A DNA stretch of 64,000 nt, taken from the NCBI GenBank assembly GCA_016785225.1, contig JAFBJZ010000851.1:310001-374000 (forward strand), written 5' to 3'. Position 1 is the first letter of the stretch; each line of letters opens with the position of its first letter. This DNA is from Psettodes erumei (Eukaryota; Chordata; Actinopteri; Pleuronectiformes; Psettodidae). Below are positions 33,879 to 45,992 of this stretch, piece after piece. The notes beneath the pieces were generated by a model. That model was not told where the DNA came from. It was given only the letters and a program-made list of their open reading frames with translations, and did no database searches. The position numbers were made by a program, and so were the translations under genes.

Positions 33879-36414
33879 GTAAGACTTTTAGGTTTGCGTA
33901 ATAGCCATATCTTGGAAATCATGTTTTGTCATTCAGCCGTGGTTGATGACTCAATATACGACAATACCTATGAGCCACAGCCAGCGCTCTTATGGATAGA
34001 GCCATTCTGGTGTGAACATACGCGCTGTTTAGGCTCAGTGATCGAATGTTTCTCTCTGAAATGCACCATGGGAGCCGTAGTTAATTTCTCACCTGACTTT
34101 TGTACCTTTTCATTTCATAATCAAAGAATATATCTATCTTATTTTTTCTTTTCATGTCTAAAGCTCCAAAGCTATGTCTTTCTCGTGTATTTAGATACAT
34201 CATCTGATATTTGGAGATATGTAACATATTACTTCAATGTCAGTTTCTCATTATTCCCCATTTCTTCGACCTCTCTCTCCGTCCCCGTGTGATCCCTCCA
34301 CCTCCTCTCATGTATCTCCGTCTTCCTGTCTGGCTGAGTGTGCGTGGAGGCCGCATTAGTCTGTCAGCGGTGAAATGGCTGTGGCTGACAGGCCTCAGGA
34401 AGGCAGCAGGAGACAGGTGCTGAAGAGGCTGGGCTGACTGATGGCTCAGCGGATACGTGGAGAGCCTGAGAGGAGATGAGAGGAGGACATTGGAGAGGGG
34501 GCTCCCGTTCCACAACAGCCCCCCCCTACCCTCTCCCCCTTGCTGCTGACGAACCCCCACATAGCTCTCTTGGCTCTCCATCGCCGCTCCCACTCCTGCT
34601 GCCACCTGTCACCATTTTAGATCGTCCTCGTGTAACGCAAAGCCTCTCCCCCTCCGTCCTCTCTCATGTCCTCTGTCGCTTTCTGCCTCCCACCCCACTT
34701 TATCCTTTTTGTTGTCTTCATCTCTCAGTTTCCTTATCATACTCCCATGTCCAATAGTCCCATGTGTCCATCCTGATATACAGTAAATGCAGCAGCTGCC
34801 CCTTTCTCACTGCTTCTGGAACTCCACCCCTTACCACTTTCTCCCCCCTCGTGAATGGATTCCTTGCTGCTCTCTGAGGACGTTTAGGTGCTGGCATATC
34901 ACTTGTTACCCGCTCGCTCTCTGGAGCACTCGCATTCCCCGGGGCAGGAATGTGAAAGTTATGCAGAGCAAAAGTGGTCTCACTTCATTTGCAATCAAAG
35001 ATTGGGAGGGGGCAGTCGCTTGGAGAGGGCAGTGATTATGGTGGCGGCTCCTCTACCCTCTCTGCTGCCTTTTTAAAAGAGTGACAGGAAGTTGGAAAGG
35101 AACATTTGGGCCCTGTCAAGCTTTTACCATGGATGTGCCACAGCTTCTGCCATTATTTCATACAAAATTGTTGTCTCTGTAACCATGCTGCTGTCCTCAT
35201 CTGAGGGTTAATATTTGGCCAATTTGTGCCACAATGTTGTGTGATTACACTGATGCCAGGAATCAACGTGCATTTGGTTACTTGTGTGCAGTCACCCAAA
35301 CAATAGCATGATCCTGAAATCGTGGGTGTGGACGGGTGCATGTTTGTGAGGCAGAGTATAATAGCACAGTGGAATGGGATCGGCTTGGGTTTTCATTAGC
35401 AGTTGGTTCAGGGTTTTTGGACTTGTTTCATCTCATGGCAGGCCTTCTGCAGAGCTGCATGGTTAACTTAGTCAGTCAGGAGCACGATCATTGAGCGTTT
35501 AGCCACTGTAAGTACTAGAAACTTCCCCGAAGCCTGCCTCCTCCACTCTGTCAATTTTGAGCATTTAAATGACAATTTAATAGCAAATCGCACATTTGCA
35601 GCTGCTCATGTGGAAAATTGGTTCTTTTGATTGGTGGAACTCCAATTATAGGGCGGCACACAGCATTCGCAAGGGACTGAGAGAGTAATTTAAGCTGATT
35701 CATTCACCGTTGTCGAGGCTCTTGGAGTATCCTCCAGACATTTTTTATATAGTTGTAAATTGATCAGTGTCATTTTCTTTAAAATGCTGAAATAATAACA
35801 TTTGAAGAGGAGTGGTAACTGAGTGCTCTCAGTCCACAAAAAGGAGCGTCTGAGTCGCTGTAACAATGAACAGGACTTTTTTTGAAATGGAATGTCGGAC
35901 TTATCTGGCTTGATATTCTCTCTGAGCAGAACTGATACTGGAGAGAGGTTTCTCTCAACACCCCCATCAGCCACAGTGCACTGGATTTGCTCATTGCTTG
36001 CCCTCCCTTCCTTGCTTTTGTTCATGGCTTTTCAGATGACCTCATGTGTGGTTGGTCAGGTTTTTTTATTTGGCTCTGTCCTCCCTCCTGTTCTCTGGCT
36101 CCGATGCCTGCGCTGACACAAAGCTGTATTGCACAGGTGTGTTGGTTGCTCCAAGAGAGAACAAATTGGTCCACAGACAGTCTGGCCTGCCATACTAGTT
36201 GGCTGTAGTTCTTCAGCCGCCATCCTGCCACCGCCCTCCCCCCTGTGCGAGCTGGAGAGTGCCACGCTCATCCTCAGGTGTTTGAGTGGAGACGGTGCTC
36301 TCGCAGCCTAATTGGCAGGACTCTGGCCCCCTGCTGGACCCCTCCTCCATCCCCTCCCACCCCCACTGTTCCAAAAAAGCCATGCCCTGTTTCAGCGACC
36401 CACGCTGGAAGTCA

Positions 36415-36490
36415 AATTCCATTAATCAAATCATAGCACAGCACGCTGTTGGAATACCAATGAGCCAGCTGCATGCTAATGAGGCAGGAA
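36415..36490. promoter_or_regulatory. Candidate intronic enhancer
   Basis: Complex block with CATTAATCAAATCATAGCAC and CAGCTGCATGCTAATGAGG, combining homeodomain-type cores and an E-box. Judged from texture and motifs only. Confidence 0.22.
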
Positions 36491-37199
36491 GAGGATGTGG
36501 GAAGGGGGAGGAAGGAGGAGAAGGTGTGCGTGTGTGTTTCCACACAGTGCGATTGCCCCCAGAAGCTCACTGGAGGGGGAATGAGAAACCAGGCTGGGTG
36601 AGGGGAGGGGCTGGCAGACAGAGGCCGATCTGTTCCAGCCAGCCTGCCAACAGGTCTGCTCGCCTCTTCGCTTCTTTTCTGCATCTACAATTGCTCATTT
36701 CATGCACGTTTTTTCTCCCTCCACATCCGCAGTCATGCCATCTCGGTGAGAACCAGGTGTTCTCTCACCTTTTTGTTCCTGACTACAGCATGACTCCCGC
36801 CATGAATCAGCACAAGCAGTGCCTGCAGACAGACAAACGCACATGGTTTGCTCAGTGCCAGCAGTTACCGACCATCTTGGCTCGCGCTGTCTTAAAACTT
36901 AATGATTACAGATGATCGGTGTAACGTGGGTGTGAGCTATAAGCCGTTAAACCAGATTGTTTGGTTTGAAAGGTTTTTACTGGACTGAAGAAAGGAAAGT
37001 TACTGATAAGAAAAATGAAAAGAAACAAAATTCTGTCCCCAGATCTTAGATTTATGAGGCTGAAGCTGTGTAGCCTCTTTACCTAATTCACATTCACTTA
37101 CTGATTTCCTCCATTTGCCACGATGCTTTGCAGCAACTCAGAGAGAGGCTTGACTTTGAAGAAAGATCGTTCTCCTCCCGCTCTCCTCCCTGCTCCCTC

Positions 37200-37395
37200 T
37201 CCTGCAGCACTCCTCCCCAATTAATAATCCTAATCGGTGACAGCCTCTGACTGATGAGCACTCCCCCTGGAATAACCCTTTCTGTGGTGGTGATGATAGC
37301 TGTAATAATATTTAAAGTAATAATGATAGCTGTAATGCATTTAAGGGCTTACACTGACCGCTTAATCTCCTGGATTTATTAGATAACATCATGTC
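37200..37395. promoter_or_regulatory. Candidate intronic enhancer
   Basis: Complex AT-rich block with AATTAATAATCCTAATCGG, a direct repeat of TAATGATAGCTGTAAT (near 37320, with a related GATGATAGCTGTAATAAT at 37291), and ACCGCTTAATCTCC. The repeated 12-base core GATAGCTGTAAT is visible directly. Confidence 0.28.
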
Positions 37396-39200
37396 AGTCA
37401 CTCTGTCGGTGATGGAGGTCGCTGCCGGCTATTTAAAAACACGCTTTCTCTTACTGTGTGCAGATTTGAAACATTTATGGCTGTTGTGGCTTTCTGTGGG
37501 AAATCGTGTCCACATTCAAAAAGGAAGTACAAGAATAGAGGCGGAAAGCGGACAGGTCAACACCCTTTCATCAAAACACTTGGATCTGACGCAACTCTAT
37601 TAGACTGGACCAGCTCCACTGCTGTCAATCATACTGATCCCTCCATTACCTCTGCAGGCAGGATATCCTGTACATTATGGGAATGGATTATTATTGTGAG
37701 AGAGAGTTGCATTCAAGTGTCACTGAAGTTTAGCGTTTGTCATCCGTGGTTCAGTATTTGTTGGCATCAGCTGTGTCAGACTTTCATTTTCCAAACTGTT
37801 ATTTTTTTTGACTGATCTTGTGCAGTTTGAAGCTGCTCTAATCAATCACGAGGATGTATTGTGTGAAAGGCATTGCTTGTACTGTGTTATCACCCAAACC
37901 TGCAGTTCCCCTCAGAGATACGAAGCGTTTTAGCATCTTTCAGCCACAGGATGCAGCTGGCTGCGAAAAGGAGCCAAAATAATCGGTTAAACAGAAAAGT
38001 AACAAAAGACACTCGAGTGTTTGAAAGAGAGAGCAATGCAAAAATAAACCACCTCCTGCCTTGTAAAAATTAGATCGGTTACACTTTCAAGTAATGTTGT
38101 GCATACAAAAGAGGTAATTACCCTGAAACAATTTGCTTGGAAAACAGCAGGAAACTCTGTTAGGGTTTAACAAGCCAAAGAAAACAGCATCTCAAAAGAA
38201 CTCGTTCAGCCGTGATATGATGTTTTTTATTCACCTGATGTGCAATATGTTTGTCCACTGCATCATATCTATATGAGATGTGACAGTCTCGGCTCTGGGG
38301 TCTCATTTAGTCTCGAGTGGCGTCCAGCAGCTCGCTTTGAATTTTTGCAACACACAGTCTTTCTGTGAGGCAGTTTTGTAGCGTTTCGCGTTGTGCTTTT
38401 TGTTAAAGCCATAAAATACTGTACGTAGTAACATGTCAGCAGCCGGGGGGGGGCAGATGAGGGATTAACTGGGGCTGTTGAGTTTTTCTGTGGTAATGGA
38501 GCTGCAGTGTGGGCACCGTGCCATGTGGTGCCAGAGACGCTGGGCGGGGGATGAGGAGAACCCACAGCTCACGCTCCACACAGGATTAGGGCCATGAGTG
38601 CAGGGGGTCAGCCTGGAGCTCATATGTTCGGGACGGAGGGCCTCGGAGAGAGAGTGATGCAGTGACGGAGGGGGTGGATGTGGGGCGGAGTTCACACGGG
38701 CTTCATACCCATTCAGACATCGTAAATTGGACGGAGGCCGAAATCAAGCGCGGTGGGATTTGTCCAGCTTCAGGCTGGGGGCAGTTCTGGTCTTATCTGA
38801 CTCAAACAGAGCTGCCTGCTCTCACATCGTCCCTCATCTCTGATTGTACAGTAGGTCCACACACTGTAGGATACTGTTTCAGTCTGCTTCAGTGTGTTTG
38901 TCCCTGGGCTTTTTTGTTGTCCACTAAGCTCTTTTACTGTAAAATGGGGCGAACGATAAAGCATGAAAATGGTCAGACAGGATTTTTGAAGGGACACTCC
39001 ACCATTTTTACACATAGACATGTCCTTGTCATGAGGAGCATGTCTCATCCCTGTCATAATCCATTTTTTTGTGTTTCTGGAGAAAATTACCCCAGTGACT
39101 GAACATCTGGAAAACTCTGTCCTTGATTTGGACCACCTTTTTTAATTCTGTACAGCACTAACCTTAAATTTCTGTCTTTTTCATGTCTTTTCTCTTTCAG

Positions 39201-39327
39201 GGAGCGAAGTCGGGACCGTCACAAGTCCCGCAGTAAAGACAGCCGCTCGGAAAAGTCCGTGACAATTAACACGCCGCCTGCAGAGCCGCTGCTGGGAGAC
39301 TCGGCTGTTCGCGGTGAGCAGGTCCAG
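39201..39327 (+). CDS. vangl1: vangl1 coding exon 2 (residues 24-66)
   Basis: Acceptor TTTTCTCTTTCAG, donor GTCCAG|GTAAGG. The exon encodes the Arg/Lys/Ser-rich stretch ERSRDRHKSRSKDSRSEK and then SVTINTPPAEPLLGDSA, the conserved pre-membrane motif. It ends in phase 0. Confidence 0.95.
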
Positions 39328-42300
39328 GTAAGGCTGAACACAACAACACTGCACGATCCTGCGTTACAAAGCCAGCCCCACAAGGCTCTCACACACGATT
39401 CCACTCATAGAATCACCTCACTGCAGTCCCACCAACTGCTTTATAAATGTCTCGAATACATGTAAATACATACAAAGGATTTGGTGTGCAGGAGATTTAT
39501 CAGTCTCTACTCAGAATGAGTTGGAATGACTGTGGGCTGCAGCGGGCCATCTGGTGATCCAGGGCAAAAGCCAGGAGGGCCAGTCCACTTCAGGCGAGGT
39601 CTGGGCTGTCACTGTAAGGAAACCTATAACTGACTGATACCTGCTGCAGGATACTGATGCAGCAGGCTGCTTCTTCCATCAGTGCAATGTTGCTTAACCA
39701 GTGTGTCGGCAGGGCACTCACTGCAGAGGATCGCTCATTTGATGATACGGTCCTGTGCGAGGCCCCCGCCAAAATGGACCAGGCCGAGCCCAACCAGCAG
39801 CTTAGCTGTTATTTTTACAGTCAGTCAAAATTCAGACCCCTTCAGAAATCATGCAGACTTTGACATCTGTAAATCAACGCTCAAAATATGCATTATGTGA
39901 TGGATTATTTGATAAAGGTAGGAAAGAGTTTATCAGATAATATTTTGTCTCTGTTTTGCATATATTTAGGGAAAACTAACAACTCTACTGAACATAAGGT
40001 AAAGTGTTGTTTCATACAGGCTGTTCACGCCACACAGACAGTCTGCTGACTCATGTTTATTTTCATAAAGCAGCCAGCCATTGGATTTTCTGGGCGTTTT
40101 ATAAAAGACAGGGCCATCAGACAGCGCTGTGTTTGCTGGGCAAGTTGGCATGTCGAGACGTGAAATTCCCAGGGGAACTTGCAGAATATGAGTTCTTGGT
40201 CCAAGAACAGTAACGATGGAACAACATGAGTAATAGCCAATTTGTGTTGTTGAGCCAAAACATGATTGATTTTTTATGATCCGTAAGTAAAGAGGACAGT
40301 TAAGTCGTAATCTCTGACTAACCCCTTTACTTCTCCCTGTCTCCTCTGTCTGTGCACAGGGAGCTTTACTGTGTGTATACACTCTGAGATGTCAGCTTAT
40401 TATAGCCTTTATCTATGCAGTTGGAGTTTATAGTTCAGACCAGCCCAGATGCTTTCACTGGCCTGTCTTCTTTCAACTTTCTAGATTTGCTGCTGACAAG
40501 ACTCAGTGTTTGATGAATGATGGGGGATGGAGAGTTTTAGCACACATTCAGCCAGGGCTTACCCAGGTCTGACCCGTTCTTTTAGCCAAACAACCGTCTG
40601 GCACAGCGGCCTTCATCAAGCGCTCAGCTTAACCGGCTGAGGGGAAAAGATGACAGAGACAACCACGAGCAGCCAGTCCATCGTTCCCCACCATTTACTG
40701 ACCTACTTGGCACTCACTTTCCCCCGTGGCAAGACTCGTTAGCGGTGCCCATGTATGTGTGACTGTTTTGTTTTTTTTCGGCTTCTAATTTTACCACATG
40801 ACAGGATTTGCCACAGAGCACAGTCGTGCTTAGTATCTCGCTGTTCATGTCTTATTCATGCTGCGGCCTGCAGAAGTGCTGCTGACAGGGCGGGGGAGTG
40901 TTTTGGCTTTATTTTGTGTAATCAGGGCCACCAGCTCAGCTCAGAACTGCGTGCGTGCGTTTGATTTTACACTCTGGCCAGCCGTCTCTCATATGCTCCT
41001 GTATGTGAATGTTTTGCGTCGGCCCCCGTCTCAGAGTCTAACTGTGCGGTGCTGCGCCCGCTTACTCCACATCCGGACCTTAATCAGTCTCTTGTCTGAC
41101 AGCACTGCGCAGCGCTCCGGGAAGGGATGTCCTCGCAATTCATCAGAAAATTTTCTCGCAGTTGCGATGCATCTGTGATGCCTTGGCACAGGAATTATGG
41201 AAAGAGAGCAAGGATTTGCCAGCTGTCGAGAGACGTGTGTGTCATTTTTTTCACTTGGCAGGGAGTATTTGCAAGAGGCAGAAGACATATCACAGCAACT
41301 GTGACTCACATTTTTGCACTCTGAGAAAGGCTTTATTGCCTCATGTCTGTACGCTTAGGGCTAACAATGCAATGACAAAAACTACTCCTTTTTTTGGGAA
41401 ATTTTGCTCACTCTTGCACCTTTGTCTGAAAGGATCCCGGCTTCTTCCTCTGCGATGTATTTGAACAGAACATTTCCATCAGGCTGCTCCGGGTTCAGGA
41501 GGCAGGCCAAAGCTCCAGGCTGTATGCTACGTACATGCTATGTGTGAATGTTAAAACTACCCTCACACATGCTTGTTCGGCAGTAAAATCTCTCAGTGGG
41601 AGTGACAGGTGTCATTAGATGTGTGTGACAAGTCCCCCCTTTCTTTATTTTTTTGGCTGGGTGTTCGTAAAGGACAATGGAGGTGAGTGTAGCCTGGAAT
41701 GAGCTATGTGGGCCGACATTAACCCATGTGAGTAATTAGGTCAGTCCATCCTGCTGTTATTGTTATGTGTAACTGGATAGTGATATTGGAGTTGCTCAGG
41801 TTAAGGCAGCATAGCTTTGCAGCTTAGGAGTAGGTTGAGGAGCGGCATTGTACGGGGTGTCGAACAGGAGAAATGTGAGAGGTTTAAACCATAAAGCATT
41901 CTTTGAGAATTAGCACCCTCCTGTCCTGACAAAGTGGAGCAGGCATTATTTTTAGATGTTCATGTGCAGATTAGAGAGAGAACCTTGTGTAATTTGTGGC
42001 TTGCATCGGTGGATCAGAAGGGTGCAGTCACTGGCATGGGCGTGTTTCCCCTTTGAAGGCATTCCTGCTCTGGAGTTCTTGTGTTCATCTGTGCAGAGAT
42101 CCGATGCTTCCTGGCAAGGACATAGTGAAAGTTTGGCTCAAAAGGCACTTGAACCCGTCTGGCGTGCGATTGCACAACATTTGCCACTCACGTTCAAACT
42201 TTTACAACTTACAACAACCTGCACGTGATGTTGTCACACTGACTCCTTGTTGTGTGTCTGTTAAAGATCAAATCCAGATTCTACCGCGCTTCTTCAAAGC

Positions 42301-43066
42301 TGCACCTTCCTCCTCTCCCCCATCCTCCCTCGACTCCCCAGACCTTCCTCTTACCCTCCGTGCAGCTCGTTCCATTCAACCCACTTAAAATCAGCTGCTC
42401 ACCGACCAGAGCCGGACCCCGGCATCAAAGCAGCGCCAGCCTTGGCACTACGCGGCGGACTCCACATGATGCACAGGCAGCCATACACAGGCATTTGCGT
42501 CCATGTTGGGGATTTCTTCGTTGTGGTGAGAGGTTCAGACTCCTGTGAGAGTCCCGCGGAGCTTCACGGTTATCCCGGCACTTGTGTGCGTGTGTGTCTG
42601 TGCTTGTTGAAAGCTGCGTGTTGTAGCCAGGCTGCACGCTCTGTGGGTGGGCAATGCAGGAGTGAGAAAGAAATAATTGTCCATGGTTGATTTGGAGAAA
42701 ATGGGTTTTTTGGTGGGCGTAGATCTGTGTTTCGGGCACAGGAACTCACTAACAGACTCAAACAGGGGGGCAGGGCACTTCGTGATCCGCTGTAGGTCAG
42801 TTTTTCCTGTTGTGTTGTGTTTTGGGCTTTCTTCATGCCGTGGTGTAGTGATATTTTTTGGGGCATTGTAAATTAGTTGACTATTTTACGGTCCTTGTCA
42901 CATTAGAAAGTGTTACAGCGATATTATTGTGGTTGGTAAACTCCCAGCGCTGGCACCTTAACTGCTAACAAGCTAGCAAGAGCCTGTAACATCACCAGTT
43001 GTCCTTGTGAGACGAACTGTCAGGATGTTGTGTTGTACTGTTGGTTAGATGGACAGGTTTTGTCCT

Positions 43067-43084
<18 letters not shown>

Positions 43085-43115
<31 letters not shown>
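43085..43115. repeat. (CT)n then (CA)n microsatellite
   Basis: A CT run (43068-43084) passes directly into a CA run. Confidence 0.95.
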
Positions 43116-43117
<2 letters not shown>

Positions 43118-43567
43118 CCATGCTAGTGGCAGCACAACGACACCACAGTGCTCACTGGGTCAGAAGCAATGCATGGAGAGTAGCACTGAGGCAAGAGATG
43201 AGCAGAGATGGAGAGGGGATGACCCGAGGGAGGGATGGATAAAAGGAAAGGAGGAAGAGAGAGGAGGAGGAGAGAAGAAAGACATCTTTGGGAGGATGGC
43301 AATGTCACCTCATTGGTTTGTTTACTCTCTGGACTCAGTTGCTTATTTATTGTGCTCTTCTACTCCTCTTTCCACCCCTCCTCTCCATCCATCCTTTTAC
43401 CCCTCCCATCCCTGCTGCTGTCAGGATGCTTCCCCTCTCCAAATACCTCCTCCACTCTCCCTGCCCTCCCTCGCTCCCTGCACTCCTCCACAAAGCCCCT
43501 TACATTATGTGGCAAGTGAGTGCACAGTCCCATACAATAGCTCCTGAGGCATGATGGGAGAGATTTC

Positions 43568-43576
43568 TATATAAAG
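43568..43576 (+). promoter_or_regulatory. TATA box of a candidate internal promoter in vangl1 intron 3
   Basis: TATATAAAG, a near-consensus TATA element, lies about 140 bases upstream of an ATG-initiated coding-like exon. The expected start of transcription is about 43598. The resulting leader of about 110 bases would include a (CA)13 tract at 43626-43651. vangl1's main promoter has no TATA, so this would be a tissue-restricted type of promoter. Confidence 0.45.
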
Positions 43577-43625
43577 ACAGATAAAGCGGGGGCTGGGTTT
43601 CGGATCAGCAGGAAGTCAGGGAGGT

Positions 43626-43651
43626 CACACACACACACACACACACACACA
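43626..43651. repeat. (CA)n microsatellite
   Basis: Perfect CA run, inside the predicted leader of the internal transcript. Confidence 0.95.
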
Positions 43652-43710
43652 GTCAGCGGCCGGGCGTAGAGATGATGTCAGTGCGAGCTGAGCGGAGCTA
43701 AAGTTTAGAT

Positions 43711-43878
43711 ATGCAGTCCCCAACAGTGATGGAGGCGGGAGATCAAGTGTTGCAGGTCCTTGAGGTTTGTGAGACTGTGGAGGAGATTAAGGAAGTGATT
43801 GTCACCACCATAGAAGAAGACTCAAATACTAACTCACCTCCGGTGGCCAGCTGTGGACCAGGGACTAAACCAAGTCAG
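43711..43878 (+). CDS. Candidate alternative first coding exon or nested gene exon, unrecognised
   Basis: 56 codons from ATG to a strong donor (CCAAGTCAG|GTAAGA). An in-frame TAA at 43699 closes the frame upstream, so the start is inside the exon; a second ATG at 43729 (GTGATGG) has the better context. The peptide starts MQSPTVMEAGDQVLQVLEV, continues with the acidic EEIKEVIVTTIEED, and ends in a Ser/Pro-rich TKPSQ. I do not recognise it. It ends in phase 0, the phase needed by vangl1 coding exon 3 (DDNWGETT), so it could replace residues 1-66 of Vangl1 with an acidic N-terminus. It also fits the phase of the segment at 47934. Codon usage looks coding. It may still be a chance frame. Confidence 0.45.
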
Positions 43879-45110
43879 GTAAGACTGACCAGATCCCCTG
43901 TAGTTTGGAATCTCATCATCTATTTTCTGGTTGCATTCACGTTGTCACCTAAAGATTATAGTTTAGTGCAGCTCCAGAATATACGATGGTGGTTTGCTCT
44001 GACATGGTTGTTACCTGGTGAGCTGTCTTCCTCCTGTCAGTTTGCCATTTCTGCCTGTTAATGGTCTCAGTTACATACCCGGTCCACTTTGTCTCTCCTT
44101 CAGCAAGCACACACGGCTCTGTGCTTATCAAATCGAAAGTGACAAGCCTGGAGCCTTTCGGCCCCAGACTAAAGAGTGTGCTTCATCCCTGCTCCCAGTT
44201 ATGTGTTTGAATACGGGTGTATTGGACATTGTCTTTTATGTGAATAGTTGCAGTCAAGGTTTCTCACACATAACACAGCACAGGCATGCATGTGAAATTT
44301 ATGTGGATCCAGGCGTCGCACTGGAGCTGAAGGGGTTAAATGAAAGATAAAAGATAAAAGTCGTAGGTGGAGGGTAAATCCTCCAGCTCTGAGTGCACAT
44401 GTGATTAATCCTGTGAGCACTTGAGAGTTGCACACTTGAAGGTTACTCTTATTCACTGTAAGTGGGAGTAAGTTTACTGATAAATGTCATGCTTCACATC
44501 CAGGAAACCTTTTTTCCCCTCTTAATTGGCTCATTCCAGCATATAATTCAGAGATGTTTGATAAATAAAGGCCCGGGTTTCTGCCTCAGGTCTCCCTCTC
44601 ACACTCTAATAGTTCCACCAGACTCTGAGTTTCGCTGAATTAGAAGTTCCCCTTGTGGTTAACTGACATTTCTGTGCATAATCCACTTCAACCATACTGC
44701 ACTTTGCCTCTTTATTGTGCGTTGCTCAACTGTCAGTCTCCCATTGTCTCGCAGTCACTCGTCCATCCTGCGAATTAGTCGAGGAAACTTTTTTCCTGAG
44801 TGCTTCCCTCCCTTGTCCCGACAAGTCCTTGGCAGCCTCGCACACTGTCCGTGGTTTGAACAGCGGTGGTTTTAAATGGCTGTGAAGAGGTCTTTGGGAA
44901 TCGCACGCTTTGCCTCCCAGGAGTGAGTGGAGTGCACTTGTTTCCGCACCGAGCGAGGGGCTTTGTTTGGAGCTGAACAACAGAAAACAGGCTTTTAGTG
45001 GACATTTGATTTACTGTGAGAGACAATAGCTCTTATTTATACCCTACTGGAGAGAGAAAGCAGAAAACTAACCCTTGAAAGCTTTGTAAATGCAAGTGCG
45101 TAGACGTAGA

Positions 45111-45113
<3 letters not shown>

Positions 45114-45142
<29 letters not shown>
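45114..45142. repeat. (TA)n microsatellite
   Basis: Perfect TA run of about 29 bases. Confidence 0.95.
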
Positions 45143-45148
<6 letters not shown>

Positions 45149-45952
45149 GTGTGTACACATGCACATCTTTTTCTGTGACCAATTTACCTACTGCTCAGCT
45201 AGTTTGAGTTCAGGGTGCTTTTGTGATAAAGCAGTTGTTGTCGTGGTAGTATTTCTGCAGGCCGGTGTGTGCAGAATGGGCTGATTTCTCAGAGTTAAAT
45301 GACAAAAACAAACTGTTACTTCACCCACCAGCAGGGCCAACTGTTGGAGGAAACCTGTGGTATTTGTTCTTTTGGCAAAAACACTATGAACCGTCACACA
45401 ATTCATCATCAAAAACCCCCTGAAGGCCTTTGGAGCGAGTGCCCGTACTTTCAATCCCAGAAAACAATTCTGTAATGCAACATGATGCATCCACACGCGG
45501 AGTCTTGCTGGATGTGTTTTAAAGCTCAGCAGCTACCGTATCGTGTTGCAGCGGTTAGTTTTGCAGCCCCGCCAACATTTCATCAAAGAAATACTCTGGC
45601 ACACTCTGCCTCTTATCACACTGCTTTTGAAACGGCCGCTGCTCAGCCATTGGTTTTTTGGTTTTTTTAAAAAGCTGCTTTATCGTTTGCAGGATGGAAT
45701 GCGATGTAGAAAGTGGTTTCCTCGAAGAGGTTGGCTGCACATGTGGCTGCTGTGGATGGCTGCCTCAGTGCCAGATAACGGCTCTTTATAGACACGGTCT
45801 TTCTTTATCGTTGCTTTCCTGAGCGTCATGCTATCTTTAGCCCTGGTTTTGCAGGTGACTGAAAAAATTTCCCGTCTTCTCTTTTGAAGCAGATCCAAAT
45901 GGAATTACTACATTTTATGATATTGTGTTACTGCTTGCTCAGCTTCGGACTT

Positions 45953-45992
45953 ACTAAAGGAGTAGTTCAACATTTTTGTATAGGCATTTGTA
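45953..45992 (+). mobile_element. Terminal-like fragment of a dispersed DNA transposon
   Basis: CTAAAGGAGTAGTTCAACAT matches, from memory, the terminus of the same percomorph repeat family seen at 481-585 and 11785-11880. Confidence 0.35.

Larger units (their letters stand above)
33879..39200 (+). other. vangl1: vangl1 intron 2
   Basis: No gene seen. It holds CT-rich DNA at 34500-34700, a GA-rich patch at 36485-36530, and complex TAATNA-rich blocks at 36415-36490 and 37200-37390 that could be enhancers. The 209-codon frame at 36286-36915 has no domain and is treated as chance. Confidence 0.6.

Noticed and set aside
36286..36915. 209-codon open frame on the + strand
   Set aside because: It lies in vangl1 intron 2, with no recognisable motif, no splice context and low-complexity GGA/CT stretches.
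38985..39110. AGGGACACTCCACCATTTTT segment resembling a dispersed fish repeat
   Set aside because: The similarity is from memory and limited to about 25 bases, which is not enough to annotate.
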